Assembly (NCBI RefSeq): GCF_932294415.1
Contig: NC_065536.1
Coordinates: 55,801,854 to 55,865,853, forward strand
DNA: 64,000 nt
Origin: Quercus robur
Taxonomy: Eukaryota > Streptophyta > Magnoliopsida > Fagales > Fagaceae
Direction of reading: 5' to 3'
Shown here: one piece after another, positions 10,607-21,270 of the stretch
Position numbering within the stretch: position 1 is the first letter of the stretch
How the letters are laid out: each line of letters begins with the position of its first letter
Notes under the pieces: model-generated
Told to the model about the DNA's origin: nothing
Databases searched by the model: none
The model's input: the letters and a program-made list of their open reading frames with translations, nothing else
Position numbers and translations under genes: made by a program

Positions 10607-11510
10607 GTTTTCTACATGCACATGACCTCTTCATGTTTTTACCCCCCAAACCGAAACTATTTCAGCCCCTGTTCCGTACAACCCAAAACAGAGCACACCT
10701 CATCACCTACATGGCTCCTTCATCCGACCAAAATTGAACGACACCCACTCCATTCGGCCTATGTTCACTCTTTTCTTCGTGTTTTCCCTACAGTTCCCTA
10801 TTTTTTGTTCACTGTATGTGTGTTGTTTTCCAGGTATAGGATTATATAAGGATTGGAAATATTGGGATGTGCTTGTTGGTGAATAATTTGGTTTATGCTT
10901 TTGTATATTTCGGGTACCTGTTAGAAATGGAAGCCAGGGCGGCTATGAAGATTCCAAGGTTGAAGGACATGACAGAGAGCATGACTAAGTAAGCAAAAAC
11001 CATGCGACAAGTATATATGATGGTTTGAGTCAAGGTGCCCAGCATGGGATTCGTGCTTGTAGGCTTGACATCGGGCAAGATGGACAACACCTCGATTGCA
11101 AAGGCTAGCAAAAACACGAAGAAAAGAGCCAACACTCAACTTGTGATACGTGTCTCTTAATACCCTTTCTGCTGAAGCTGTAGAGAGGGGGAGAAGAAGA
11201 AAGAAGGAAAAAAAGAAGGCGGCAGTAGTGGTACAAGGAATCGATCAGCCGATTCAGACATGGGTTTTAACGTTTTGAAGAAAAGTTAGTCAATAATAAT
11301 AAAAAATTATTATTTTATTGTCCAACATGAAAAAAAAAAAAATATTTTATTCATCCGTCAGTTTCTCCATTAGTTAGGTGACGGAATGAGGCTTTAAGGA
11401 CTAAAACGGAAAGCGTAAATTGATTTTAGGGACTAAAAGTGGAAAAAATAAAATGTAGGGACTAAAATGGAAAAACGTCAAAATGTAGGGACTAAAAGTG
11501 CATTTACGCC
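10607..11510 (-). repeat. right arm of the long inverted repeat
   Basis: Reverse complement of 9139-10043, 904 bp. The near equality of arm lengths and the low divergence suggest recent formation or gene conversion between arms. Confidence 0.9.
10893..11135 (-). pseudogene. COPT/Ctr copper transporter fragment, right arm
   Basis: This arm retains an 80-codon open frame. It starts in the first-helix region (LFFVFLLAFAIEVLSILPD), passes through YTCRMVFAYLVMLSVM with the MxxxM motif, and diverges after NLGIFIAALA. COPT proteins are plasma-membrane or vacuolar copper importers that work as trimers with three helices; this piece has lost the Met-rich N terminus and the third helix, so it should not transport copper. 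Unlike the left arm it has no frameshift. It could be translated as a short membrane peptide, but its place inside a transposon arm makes it a captured fragment. Confidence 0.8.
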
Positions 11511-11519
11511 TTTTTAGAA

Positions 11520-12114
11520 ATATTTTACAGGAAAAATAATTTTATTGGTCTCACTAATTCCAATGCCACTAACCGTGTTCACTTTTGAATGATTGGCAGG
11601 TTGTATCGTGGTCTTCGTTTATTATATCTGACAACGGTGAATTTTGTGTTGGTACTGCTTTGTGAGTTGACACGCTATGTCAACCAACCGATATCCCTCT
11701 ATGATGAATTCCTGATGATGTTCGCCGTTTACTTCTTCATTTACTCCTTCATCATCTTGTTCTCTTTCTCCTGTTACTCAATGTCCTACTCGTCATATTC
11801 TTCTTCTTCTTTTTCTCCTGATTAGCTTTCTTAAACAAATTCTGCATCTAAGCATGGAACATGAGATCCTAGAGATATCGTGTAATGATATAAGTAAAAA
11901 AGCTAGTCACATCTGCACTATACCTTCAAAGGACTAGTCATAGTTGAGGTTTCTTATAGTTGTTAATAAAGTCTAGATCTACCCAGTATATACCCGATGT
12001 GGGACTCATCACACACCCACACATATCACACAATTAATCAAATTGGAGTATCACATATTGGAATGCTGGATGTGATTTCTATATGTTTTCCCTCCATTTA
12101 GTTATGCTGTTGGT
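11520..12114. other. intergenic DNA with an unassigned open frame
   Basis: A 78-codon plus-strand frame at 11589-11825 encodes a hydrophobic, Ser/Tyr-rich sequence with no recognisable family. On the minus strand TCCCACATCGGG lies near 11996-12007, directly beside TATATA, a USE-like motif. Nothing else was recognised. Confidence 0.4.
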
Positions 12115-12954
12115 TTCTACCTCTGAGCTTCTTATTTGCATCCATAATTGTATATGAGCCTCTAGCATTATTTTGTCATAATATATACATCAATACCATC
12201 GGATTGTGTTATTTTGGTTCATTTACCTTAAATTGATACTATAGATCACATCAGTCTACTGTAGTCTTGAGTTCAATGTCTGAAAACACGATAAATTATT
12301 AGAACAATGGAGCTGCTAACCTTCATTGTTGCGAAGAGACTGATATGATATGTTCTTGGCAGAGTAACATAGCAAATGAATCTCAAATTAACAATAAGAT
12401 GATAATACATATTTTGAACATTCTCTATCTAGAATAGTAGATATGACATTTGCTCTTGATAATTGCCTTTAAACACCAAAGCTAAGATACCAAAATGTTT
12501 CTTTTTGGTAGAATTGTGATTTGAACTTTTAAACTCAAGCATCTTATTTGATAATAATAAACTTCCCATTAAACTAATTAGAATACATAAGTTACTTTAT
12601 TGTTTAATTAATCCTTCAAACTTTCAAATAATAATTGCTAATTTTTAAGTTTTCTAATATAAATCACGTTTTGCTTTATTTCTTCTTGAAAACCAATTCT
12701 TGAATATTGGATGAATATTCCAAAACTTTTTTAACGAATTTGATTGTCATTTTTGGCCCCCTTTTTTTTAAAAAAAAATTATTGTTCTAAACTTTAAAAA
12801 TGCACAAGTATTATGTTAGGGATAATTCTTGTCAAATAGCCACTTGTTTTAAATTAAGAGAATGTTGCAAAAAATTTATAACTCATAGGCATAAAAAATT
12901 CAAATCATTTCTTCTCAAGTTCCCATTATTGTAACTACAGAATTATCACTCCCG

Positions 12955-12995
<41 letters not shown>

Positions 12996-14804
12996 ATGGA
13001 CAAACTGTAAACCCAAATCCACCCATGAATAAAATAGGTTACCAATCTCTTCACTTGTAGAAATAAATCAGATCAGAGCCGATTCTAAGATGCATAGACA
13101 CTACAGTCTAATACTTTTATTGTCATTCAATTCCCCATTTAGCGGACTACAAATCTTATCTCCTACAAGGGGAGACATTGGGAATTACTGCATTTGATGA
13201 TGGACCGTGAAGTTATCAAGACAATGCTTTTCATAGCTCATGGAGGCACCCAGTGCTCCAACCTTCATGCCACAAAAACATTGCTTTAGCCTCACCTCTA
13301 GAACTAATAACAAAAAATGGCAATGCTAACTTTTACTTTGTAAGCCTTTGGCAAAGAAGGAAATGATAAAACAAAACCAAGATCAGTCATGGAACACCAT
13401 AATGTTCCTAGAGATTGATCCTAAAACCAAAAATAAAAAGAAGGCTAGGAAGAACAAGATGATCCCACCATCCAAAAACATGGAAGCGTGACACCAGATT
13501 AAAAATCCTCCAAACACCAAAGAATATACGTCTGTAAGGTACGACCAAGAAAACAAACATTATCATAATTAACAGAATTGAACTGCAACTGCAATTTTAT
13601 CCATGGTTTAAGCATGAAATATCAAACAGACTGCTACTTATGCATAATTTGCAATGTAGATTCTAAACTAAGCCCATAATGTAGTAAATGAATGAAAAGC
13701 ATAATAGCTAATGTGGCCAAGCACACCAAGTATGCCTGATCAGAAAACACAATTTTAAAATTTATGGTACCATTCTTATGGTTTTGTGATACTATTAATT
13801 TGCTTGATATTTTAGCTTTGTCTATGTACTACCCGAATCCAAGGTTTGAACCTTGCAATTAAGAAAGAACTCTATAGAAAAGTTTGAAAGTTCCAAAAGC
13901 ACAAGGGGTTACTACAAGAGCTTGTAGCCTAAGGATTTGTAATTTTGTATGATATTCCCACCTTTAAGGACCATATGATGAAACAAGTAGACCTCGTTCC
14001 ATTGCGTTCTGATGCAACAAAAATGAACTATATAATTATTCTTTTCGAGGTATGAAATTGAACTAAAATGAATCGGATTTTGTTCCCTTAAACAGTAAAT
14101 ATTTTTATTTGTTGGTTTGATGAATAAAATGGTTCAAATTATGAGTAGTTCTAGTGCCACATAAATTGCCACAACTATTTTACATGTCAAATTGTGATTG
14201 ACTGCTATTTGTCACTTTCACATAAATTCATCACTTTTTCTCCATCATTTACTATCTATTACGTACACAGTTGTGGCACAAATTGTATCATTTTATATGG
14301 TCTTAGAATTTATTCATTTATAAGTGACTCACTTTCATGTAGTAAAAAAAAAAAAAAAATCACTTCCTGGGCCCTTGTGTTGAATGTAAGGGGCCTAGCA
14401 TGAGCAACATAAACTCTTCCAAAAAGCAAACTGATTGCTTAGAAAACTGACTGCTTAGAAAGCTAACACAAGGCCCAGAGACAAGCACATGGCAATTAAG
14501 CCCAAGAAAAACCACTAGTGGGTTTCATTTAGTCATATGGCTAAAACCAAATCATTTCACAAACCAAGACAAGACTCCGTATATTTGTTCCCGGAGGGTC
14601 ATGACTCATGACAAAACCCAAACCCAAACCCAATCACCTGCTGGAATTTGCTGTTGTCTCCTGTGAAATCAACTCTTTACCGTTCATTCCCTGCCGAATT
14701 TTGTTGCCAAAATGTACTGAGACTCTCAAAGAGTGTAAGTTTGTCATTTGATTCAATTTAATATTCTTGTAATTTGACAAAGGCTTTCTTATTGTTGCTT
14801 TAAT
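12115..14804. repeat. duplicated segment, copy 1
   Basis: This 2.7-kb segment is repeated in the same orientation at 16122-21270. Homology starts near GAGCTTCTTAT and stops at TTATTGTTGCTTTA in both. Copy 1 lacks the two later insertions found in copy 2 (hAT at 16633-18783 and SINE at 19305-19507) and so shows the empty sites. It contains a pantothenate kinase pseudogene on the minus strand and a poly-A tract at about 12957-12993. Confidence 0.9.
13110..13531 (-). pseudogene. pantothenate kinase 2-like pseudogene fragment, copy 1
   Basis: The minus strand reads RGEAKAMFLWHEG, then GALGASMSYEKHCLDN, then FPMSPLVGD, matching the order of conserved blocks near the end of the kinase domain of plant pantothenate kinase 2 (which phosphorylates pantothenate as the first step of coenzyme A synthesis). 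Further upstream RRIFFG and GGFLIWCH resemble the block before it, beginning at an intron acceptor (CTTACAG/ACG at 13531). A stop replaces a codon after VHHQMQ, and the block between RRIFFG and RGEAK is frame-broken. Because intron boundaries remain, it arose by DNA duplication, not retroposition. The catalytic N-terminal half is absent. Confidence 0.72.
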
Positions 14805-16121
14805 TAAAATTATGCATAAAATATGAGCATCATATAGTAAGTAATATCCAATTAACGCAAAATTTGACATTATGTTAAAAGTGTAAAGAACTTGTAATTC
14901 AATGGTTAGATTTTTAAAATATGTAATAATGTTTATTTTATTTACTAAGATTATAGCCTTAAACTATAATCAATTTTGTTTTTAAATTTTGTCTTTATTA
15001 AAATTAGTTCCTGGTAAAAATGTAAAAAACAGATAACTCTCTCTTTCTCTCTAAATAGAACTCGGTTTTCTTATTGATTATGGGAGAATACAAGCAACTG
15101 AGAATAGATAAAATATCTAGCTCCTTATATACAAAATCTAAGAGAAGAAAAATAAAGAAAATTGACTAACAAACCTCCCACAATAAGCGGGAAAAACAGT
15201 TATTCTAACCTACCAATAACAAGCTGACATGTGGGACTAACTAACAACAGAAATGAAAACTACACTCTCCAGATGATACGACAGCTTTTGATCAAAACTA
15301 TTAATGAAGTAAACACTAAATGGTGCCATTTCAATCAATGCCATTAGTTCCTTATTAACAAAAAATGTCCACACTGAAAATTCTCGTTAAGGCTCTTGAA
15401 ATATCTGAGTGCATGTTCGATGAAAGGCTAGTTGATAACATATATGATATTGAAGAAAGGCGTGTGCGTAGTAGTTCGAAGTATTGCTAGTGAAGATCGC
15501 TGACTGCCAAATGTAAATGAGTTGAGCTGAGTGTTGAATGTTCAAGCTTTTTGATTTAATTTTTTTTAAAGAAATATGAATTAAGCTTGAGCTTATTATC
15601 AAACAAGATTTTATGATCAAGTTTGACTCATTTTCTTGTCGAGTAAGCTTGAGCTTGTTTACGAGCAACTTGATTAAATTTTTATTTTTTATTTTTTTTA
15701 TATAGTGTGATATTATGACTAAAATGTTTTATCTCTTTACAATTTTATGAATTTTAACTATGAATATACTGTTTTTATCATTAATAAGTTACAAAAAATA
15801 ATTTAAAATCTTAAAAACCTATTGACAATTTTATACAATCTAATTTCAAGTTTATATAAATATATATAGTTCAAAATATAATATTATATATAGTTAAATT
15901 GAGTCCTCGTGTTTACGAGTTTGTTCATGAACACAATATTTTGTTTGAGCTAGGCTTATTTAATAAGCAAACCTAAACTTAAGGTTTGGGCTTGGCTTGT
16001 TTTCTAAACAAACAAATATAAACAAGTTTTTTTTGAGACAAACTCGAACTGTTCATAAACAGCTTAGTTCATTTACTACCCTTTTGTCAAATCATATGCT
16101 TGGAATTAATTTAATTTCTGT
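14805..16121. other. spacer between the two duplicated copies
   Basis: AT-rich DNA with no gene recognised. A patch at about 15880-16080 has repeated GAGCTT/AAGCTTGAGC-like words with GTTTACGAGTTTGTTCATGA, a pattern of plant transposon subterminal sequence, but ends could not be set. Confidence 0.45.
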
Positions 16122-16746
16122 TTAACCTGTGAGCTTCTTATATGTATCCATAATTGGTATCTGAGCCTCTAGCATTATTTCGTCATATTATATACATCAA
16201 TACCTTCGGATTGTGGTTATATTGGTTCATTTACCTTAAAATGATGCTATAGATCACATCAGTCTACTGTAGTCTTGAGTTCAATGTCTGAAAACACGAT
16301 AAATTATTGGAACAATGGAGCTGCTAACTTTCCGCCAATCTGTTTTGCATTTAGGTTTTGAGTAGATTTCTTCAAATTTCTCACCTTCATTGTTGCAAAG
16401 AGACTAATGTTATATGTTCTTGGCAGGGTAACATAGCAAATGTATCTCAAATTAATAATAAGATGATATTACATATTTTGAACATCCTATATCTAGAATA
16501 ATAAATATGACATTCGCTCTTAATAATTGCCTTTTACCACCAATGCTAAGATACAAAAATGTTTCTTTTTGGTATAAATGTGATTTGAACTTTTGAACTC
16601 AAGCATCTTATTCAATAATAATAAATTCCAATTAGGGGTGGCAATTTTTATCCATATCCATTAACCCGCCCATTACCCACCTTATTTGGATAAGTCTTAA
16701 CTCAACTCATTTGAGTATTTGGGTTAAATGGATAAAGACCCATTTG

Positions 16747-17579
16747 TAGGGGTGTCCAAATCGACCGGACCCGAATCGAAAACTGCCCGACCCGACTACC
16801 TGGCGGTTGGTGGCGGGTCCTTGCCATCTTAAACCGATTTCGGCGGGTCTTCCCTTCCAAAATCCGATCCACCCGACCCGACCGTGTATATAAACCCAGT
16901 TCTTATTCATTCTATACTCTCCATTCCAGTTCAGACCATCACTGGCTTCTCACCCTCAGTTTCTCTGTCCACTCGCTCGCTCAGTCTTGCCTCAGAGTTT
17001 CACACTCTCGATCTCTCTCACGCTTAACAGCCAACACCATCGCCGATCTGAATCTTTAGATCTTCGACTCCACCATCACCGATCTGAATCTTTAGATATT
17101 CGAACCTCCACCATCCCTTCATCACACCATCACCGATCTGAATCTTTAGATCTTCGAACATCCACCATTGCTGAGCTACGAAACTCCTTCATTGCACCAT
17201 CGCTGAGCTACGGATCTCCTTCATCGCACCATCGCCGCCGATCTGCCAGTAACACTCTTTATTTCTTCGTTTTAGTCTTATGCAGGTTCAGATCTGCTAT
17301 TATTTCTCTCCATTTCTGTCTGGGTTCTTCGGATTTATGGTTACTAATATTTGGGTCTGTAGATTTGTTCTTAAGATTTGTGAAATTTGTACTAAGTTTC
17401 GTCTTTGTTTTCTGTCTTTCGGTTGACTCGGGTCCAACCATCGTCCACCCAAGCCCTATCCGACTCGACCCGTTGTTTTTCGTGATTGGCGGACCTGCCG
17501 CCGTCCTTCAACCCGACAGAGTCGGGTCGATTCCGGGTTGAGCCCAAACCCGACCCGACCCGACCCGTGGACACCCCTA
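16747..17579. mobile_element. nested hAT element with its own promoter-like region
   Basis: This 833-bp element has ends TAGGGGTGTCCA and TGGACACCCCTA and a perfect 8-bp duplication CCCATTTG at 16739-16746 and 17580-17587. Both subterminal regions are rich in CCCGACCCGA words, likely transposase-binding repeats. Inside are a TATATAAAC box near 16887, a leader, and about three copies of a unit around CCGATCTGAATCTTTAGAT (17043-17155). An open frame of 184 codons at 16987-17541 is Ser/Arg-rich and repeat-driven; I do not regard it as a proven gene. Confidence 0.88.
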
Positions 17580-17826
17580 CCCATTTGGTTATTTAATTAG
17601 ATGGGTCTAAATGGATAAATCCACTAATACCCACTAAACCCATCTAAAATTTAAAATTAAATAAACCTACTGAACCTAAATAAACAGTGTACCCTCTAGA
17701 TTTCTAAGCCTAGCCCTCAGTCTCACTTTCCCAAACACTTTCCCTCAGATTTTCTCAGTAACCAAACACTTTCCCTCAGATTTTCTCACTAACCAAACAA
17801 AAGAAAATTCTAGAGAAAGAACGGGG

Positions 17827-18033
17827 ATGGAATCGGAGTTCACCGAAGGTAGTTTATCGGCTTCTACAGATGTTGATTTTGTGTTCGCTTTCAACGATAG
17901 TAACTTCTCGAACCGGTAGCTCCGGATCGAGATTATGGGTGACCTGCTTGAGAACCGGCCTGATAACGAAGGCTGTACAAATATTTGTAACAATATCGCC
18001 GATTGGGCTCGTCATCGAAAGCGGAGGCGTGAA
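17827..18033 (+). pseudogene. POB1/LRB-like BTB gene fragment captured by hAT
   Basis: From an ATG at 17827 the frame reads MESEFTEGSL, then DVDFVFAFNDSNFS, and, past a stop, LRIEIMGD and [13 protein letters not shown]. These are the signature N-terminal blocks of plant POB1 / light-response BTB proteins, which serve as substrate adaptors of cullin-3 ubiquitin ligases. A TAG at 17917-17919 replaces the codon between the Asn-Arg and Leu-Arg residues. The BTB domain proper is absent. Only the 5' exon region was captured, upstream sequence included, so a short 30-residue peptide could be made at most. Confidence 0.75.
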
Positions 18034-19304
18034 CACTAGAGAAATCCATGATTTATTAAACAGTGTTTGTGCCGTCAAAACCATTTTTTGTTCTTGTTTG
18101 GTGTGAAACTCACTAGAAAGCGTTTGGGTGTTTTGGTTTTCGAGAGTTTGTAGCAGATTCTGATTGCCGTCATCGTCAGGTATCATGGCTTCTTCTTCTT
18201 CGTTGCACTTGTTGGCGTTGAGTTCGGTGTGAAGCTCACAAGAAAGTGTTAAGTCAGTGAAAAATATTTGAGTGTTCTAGTAATAGTTTGTTTGTTTTTT
18301 TGTTTGTTTGTTTGTTTTTTTTTTTTTTTTTCGAGTTTTTTTGTTTGGTTGCCGAGAAAGTTTTGAGAAAATTAGGGAAAAACTATAGTTCAAAGTTTAG
18401 ACTAAAGTTCAAGTTAGTTCTATGAGTATTTGTTTGTTTGCTTAAAAGATTGTTTGATTAGCTAGGTATTGGTTTGGGTGAGGAGAAGTTCTGTTTGGTT
18501 TGTGAGAAAGTTTGGGAAAATAAATGAAAATGAAGTGGTTGATGTTGTTATAAAGCTAAAAGATTTTAATCCGATTTTCAAGGGTCCTGTTGGTTTATGA
18601 GAAATTTTGTAAGTTATTTATTTATTTATTTGGGTCATATTGGGTTAAATGGGTGGGTTACTAATTAAATAGGTTGGGCGGGTAATGGATAATTAATTTA
18701 TATATAAACGGGTCATAAATGGATAAATGGGTAACTACACACCCAACCCATTTATGACCTAACCCGCCCATTTGCCACCCCTAATTCCAATTAAACTAAT
18801 TAGAATACATAAGGTACTTTATTGTTTAATTAATCCTTCAAAATTTCAAATAATATTTGCTAATTTTTAAGTTTCTAATATAAGTCATGTTTTGCTTTGT
18901 TTCTTCTTGAAAACCAATTCTTGAATATTGGATGAATATTCTAAATTTTTTTTAACGAATTTGATTGTCATTTTTGGCCCCTTTTTTAAAAAAACATTAT
19001 TGTCCTAAACTTTAAAAATGCACAAGTATTATGTTAGGGATAATTCTTGGGTAATAGCCACTTGTTTTGAATTAATAGAATGGTGCAAAAAATTTATAAC
19101 TCATTAGGCATAAAATTAAGAGAACTAGGATTCAAATCATTTCTTCCCAAGTTCCCATTATTGTAAACTATAGAATTATCACTCCAAAAAAAAAAAAAAA
19201 AAAAAAAAAAAGAAAAGAAGAAGAAGAATGGACAAACTGTAAACCCAAATCCACCCATGAATAAAATAGGTTACCAATCTCTTCACTTGTAGAAATAAAT
19301 CAGA

Positions 19305-19445
19305 CCACTGCACACCTTTGGTGCGATGATTACTCCACAAGTATATGTGTTTGTCGGGTGTGGAGGGTAAGGGTCGGGTTCAAGTCTCCAAGAGGGAGTT
19401 TCACACATATATACATTTAAATTAGGCTAGAGTAGAAATTTTATC

Positions 19446-19504
<59 letters not shown>

Positions 19505-19507
19505 AAG
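19305..19507 (+). mobile_element. SINE inserted after the segment duplication
   Basis: A SINE with B box GGGTTCAAGTCTC at 19376-19388 and a tRNA-like 5' part (GGTGCGATGATTACTCC) ends in a very long A tract. It is flanked by TAAATCAGA at 19296-19304 and 19508-19516. The matching place in copy 1, near 13065-13075, has a single TAAATCAGA and no insertion. A relative on the minus strand is split at 27781-28578. Confidence 0.85.
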
Positions 19508-19552
19508 TAAATCAGATCCAAGCTGATTCTAAGATGCATAGAGACTAGAGTC

Positions 19553-19981
19553 TACACTTTTATTGTCATTCAATTCGCCGTTTAGCGGACTACAAATCTT
19601 ATTTCCGACAAGGGGAGACATTGGGAATTGCTGCGTTAGATGATGGACCATGAGGTTATCAAGACAATGCTTTTTAGCTCATGGAGGCACCCAGTGCTCC
19701 AAGAAATCCTTCATGCCACCAAAACATTGCTTTAGCCTCACCTTACTTTAGACCTAATAAGAAAAAATGGCAATGCTAATTTTTAATTTGAAAGCCTTTG
19801 GCAAAGAAGGAAATGATAAAACAAAACCAAGATCAGTCATGGAACACCATAACGTTCCTAGAGATTGATCCTAAAACCAAGAATGAAAAGAAGGCTGGGA
19901 AGAACAAGATGATCCCACCACCCAAAAACATGGAAGCGTGACACTAGATTAAAAGTCCTCCAAACACCAAAGAATATACGT
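19553..19981 (-). pseudogene. pantothenate kinase 2-like pseudogene fragment, copy 2
   Basis: Duplicate of 13110-13531. This copy keeps GEAKAMFWWHEGFLGALG more completely than copy 1, but a two-base deletion after the Ala-Ser-Met-Ser residues creates an immediate stop. The same acceptor-like CTTACAG/ACG boundary lies at 19981. Reading the two copies together makes the family assignment firmer, and different lesions in each show that both were free to decay after the duplication. Confidence 0.72.
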
Positions 19982-21270
19982 CTGTAAGGTACGACCAAGA
20001 AAACAAACATTATCATAATTAACAGAAGTGAACTGCAACTGCAATTTTATCCATGGTATAAGCATGAAATATCAGACAGTCTGCTACTTATGCATAATTT
20101 GCAATGTAGATTCTAAACTAAGCCCATAATGTAGTAAATGAATGAAAAGCATAATAGCTAATGTGGCCAAGTACACCAAGTATGCCTGATCAGAAAACAC
20201 AATTTAAAAATTTATGGTACCATTCTTATGGTTTTGTGATACTATTAATTTGCTTGATATTTTAGCTTTGTCTATGTACTACCTGAATCCAAGGTTTGAA
20301 CCTTGCAATTAAGAAAGAACTCTATAGAAAACTTTGAAAGTTCCAAAAGCACAAGGGGTTACTACAAGAGCTTCTAGCCTAAGGATTTGTAATTTTGTAT
20401 GATATTCCTACCTTTAAGGAACATATGATGAAACAAGTAGACCTCGTTCCATTGCATTCTGATGCAACAAAAATGAACCATATAATTATTCTTTTCGAGG
20501 TATGAAATTGAACTAAAATGAATCGGATTTTGTTCCCTTAAACAGTAAATATTTTTATTTGTTGGTTTGACGAATAAAATGGTTGAAGTTATGAGTAGTT
20601 CTAGTGCCACATAAACTAGCACAACTATTTTATATGTCAAATTGTGATTGACTGTTGTTTGTCATTTTCACATAGACTCATTACTTTTTCCTTACAATTT
20701 ACTATCTGTTACATGCACAGTTGTGATACAAGTTGTGTAATTTTTTATGGTTTTAGAATTTATTTATTTATAAGTGACTCACTTTCATGTGGCCAAAAAA
20801 AAAAAAAAAAAAGATTCACTTTCGGGGGCCTTGTGTTGAATGTAAGGGGCCTAGCATGAGCTAAATAAACTCTTCCAAAAAGCAAACTGATTGCTTAGAA
20901 AGCTGACACTGCTTAGAAAGCTAACACAAGGGCCAGAGACAAACTCATGGCAATTAGGCCCAAGAAAAACCACTAGTGGGTTTCATTTAGTCATATGGCT
21001 CAAACCAAATCATTTCACAAACCAAGACAAGACTCCATATATTTGTTCCCGGAGGGTCATGACTCATGACAAAACACAAACCCAAACCCGAAACCAATCC
21101 CCTGCTGGAATTTGTTGTTGCCTCCTGTGAAATCAGCTCTTTAGCGTTCATTCCCTGCCGGATTTTGTTGCCAAAAGATACTGAGACTCTCAAAGTGTGT
21201 AAGCTTGTCATTTGATTCAATTTAATATTCTTGTAATTTGACAAAGGCTTTCTTATTGTTGCTTTATTTA

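Larger units (their letters stand above)
9139..11510. mobile_element. fold-back Mutator-like element carrying gene fragments (Pack-MULE type)
   Basis: The 2372-bp element is bounded by a perfect 9-bp target duplication TTTTTAGAA at 9130-9138 and 11511-11519, the length typical of Mutator-like elements. It begins GGCGTAAATGCACTTTTAGT and ends with the complement. The terminal inverted repeats are exceptionally long, 9139-10043 and 10607-11510, separated by a 563-bp spacer. Each arm has an outer non-coding part with the AGTCCCTACATTTT words common at plant transposon ends, and an inner part with a COPT/Ctr copper transporter fragment. The spacer carries a promoter-like region and a short first exon from what looks like another gene. 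No transposase was seen, so movement would need one supplied elsewhere. Confidence 0.88.
16633..18783. mobile_element. hAT-family element carrying a BTB gene fragment
   Basis: The ends are TAGGGGTGGCAA and its complement TTGCCACCCCTA, a classic hAT terminal repeat. The flanks are a perfect 8-bp duplication ATTCCAAT at 16625-16632 and 18784-18791. The collinear copy 1 near 12560 has the uninterrupted site. Subterminal DNA repeats ACCCGCCCATTA-like words. The interior carries a nested hAT (16747-17579), a doubled 28-bp unit at about 17733-17792 (CCAAACACTTTCCCTCAG), and the 5' part of a POB1/LRB-like gene. No transposase was found. Confidence 0.9.
16122..21270. repeat. duplicated segment, copy 2, with later insertions
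   Basis: Second copy of the segment at 12115-14804. Removing the hAT (16633-18783 plus one 8-bp duplication) and the SINE (19305-19507 plus one duplication) leaves about 2.8 kb collinear with copy 1. It also keeps about 53 bp near 16329-16382 that copy 1 lacks. Most differences are single substitutions, so the duplication is fairly recent on the scale of this window. Confidence 0.88.

Noticed and set aside
14634..14870. Minus-strand frame conserved in both duplicated copies (also near 21067-21230)
   Set aside because: Conservation is expected from a recent DNA duplication. The residues match no family I recognise, and the frame extends into plainly non-coding DNA.
15387..15668. 93-codon minus-strand frame
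   Set aside because: It overlaps transposon-like GAGCTT/AAGCTTGAGC words and resembles no protein.
16987..17541. 184-codon Ser/Arg-rich open frame in the inner hAT
   Set aside because: Its length is due to a tandem repeat and GC-rich subterminal words; I list it only as a feature of the element.
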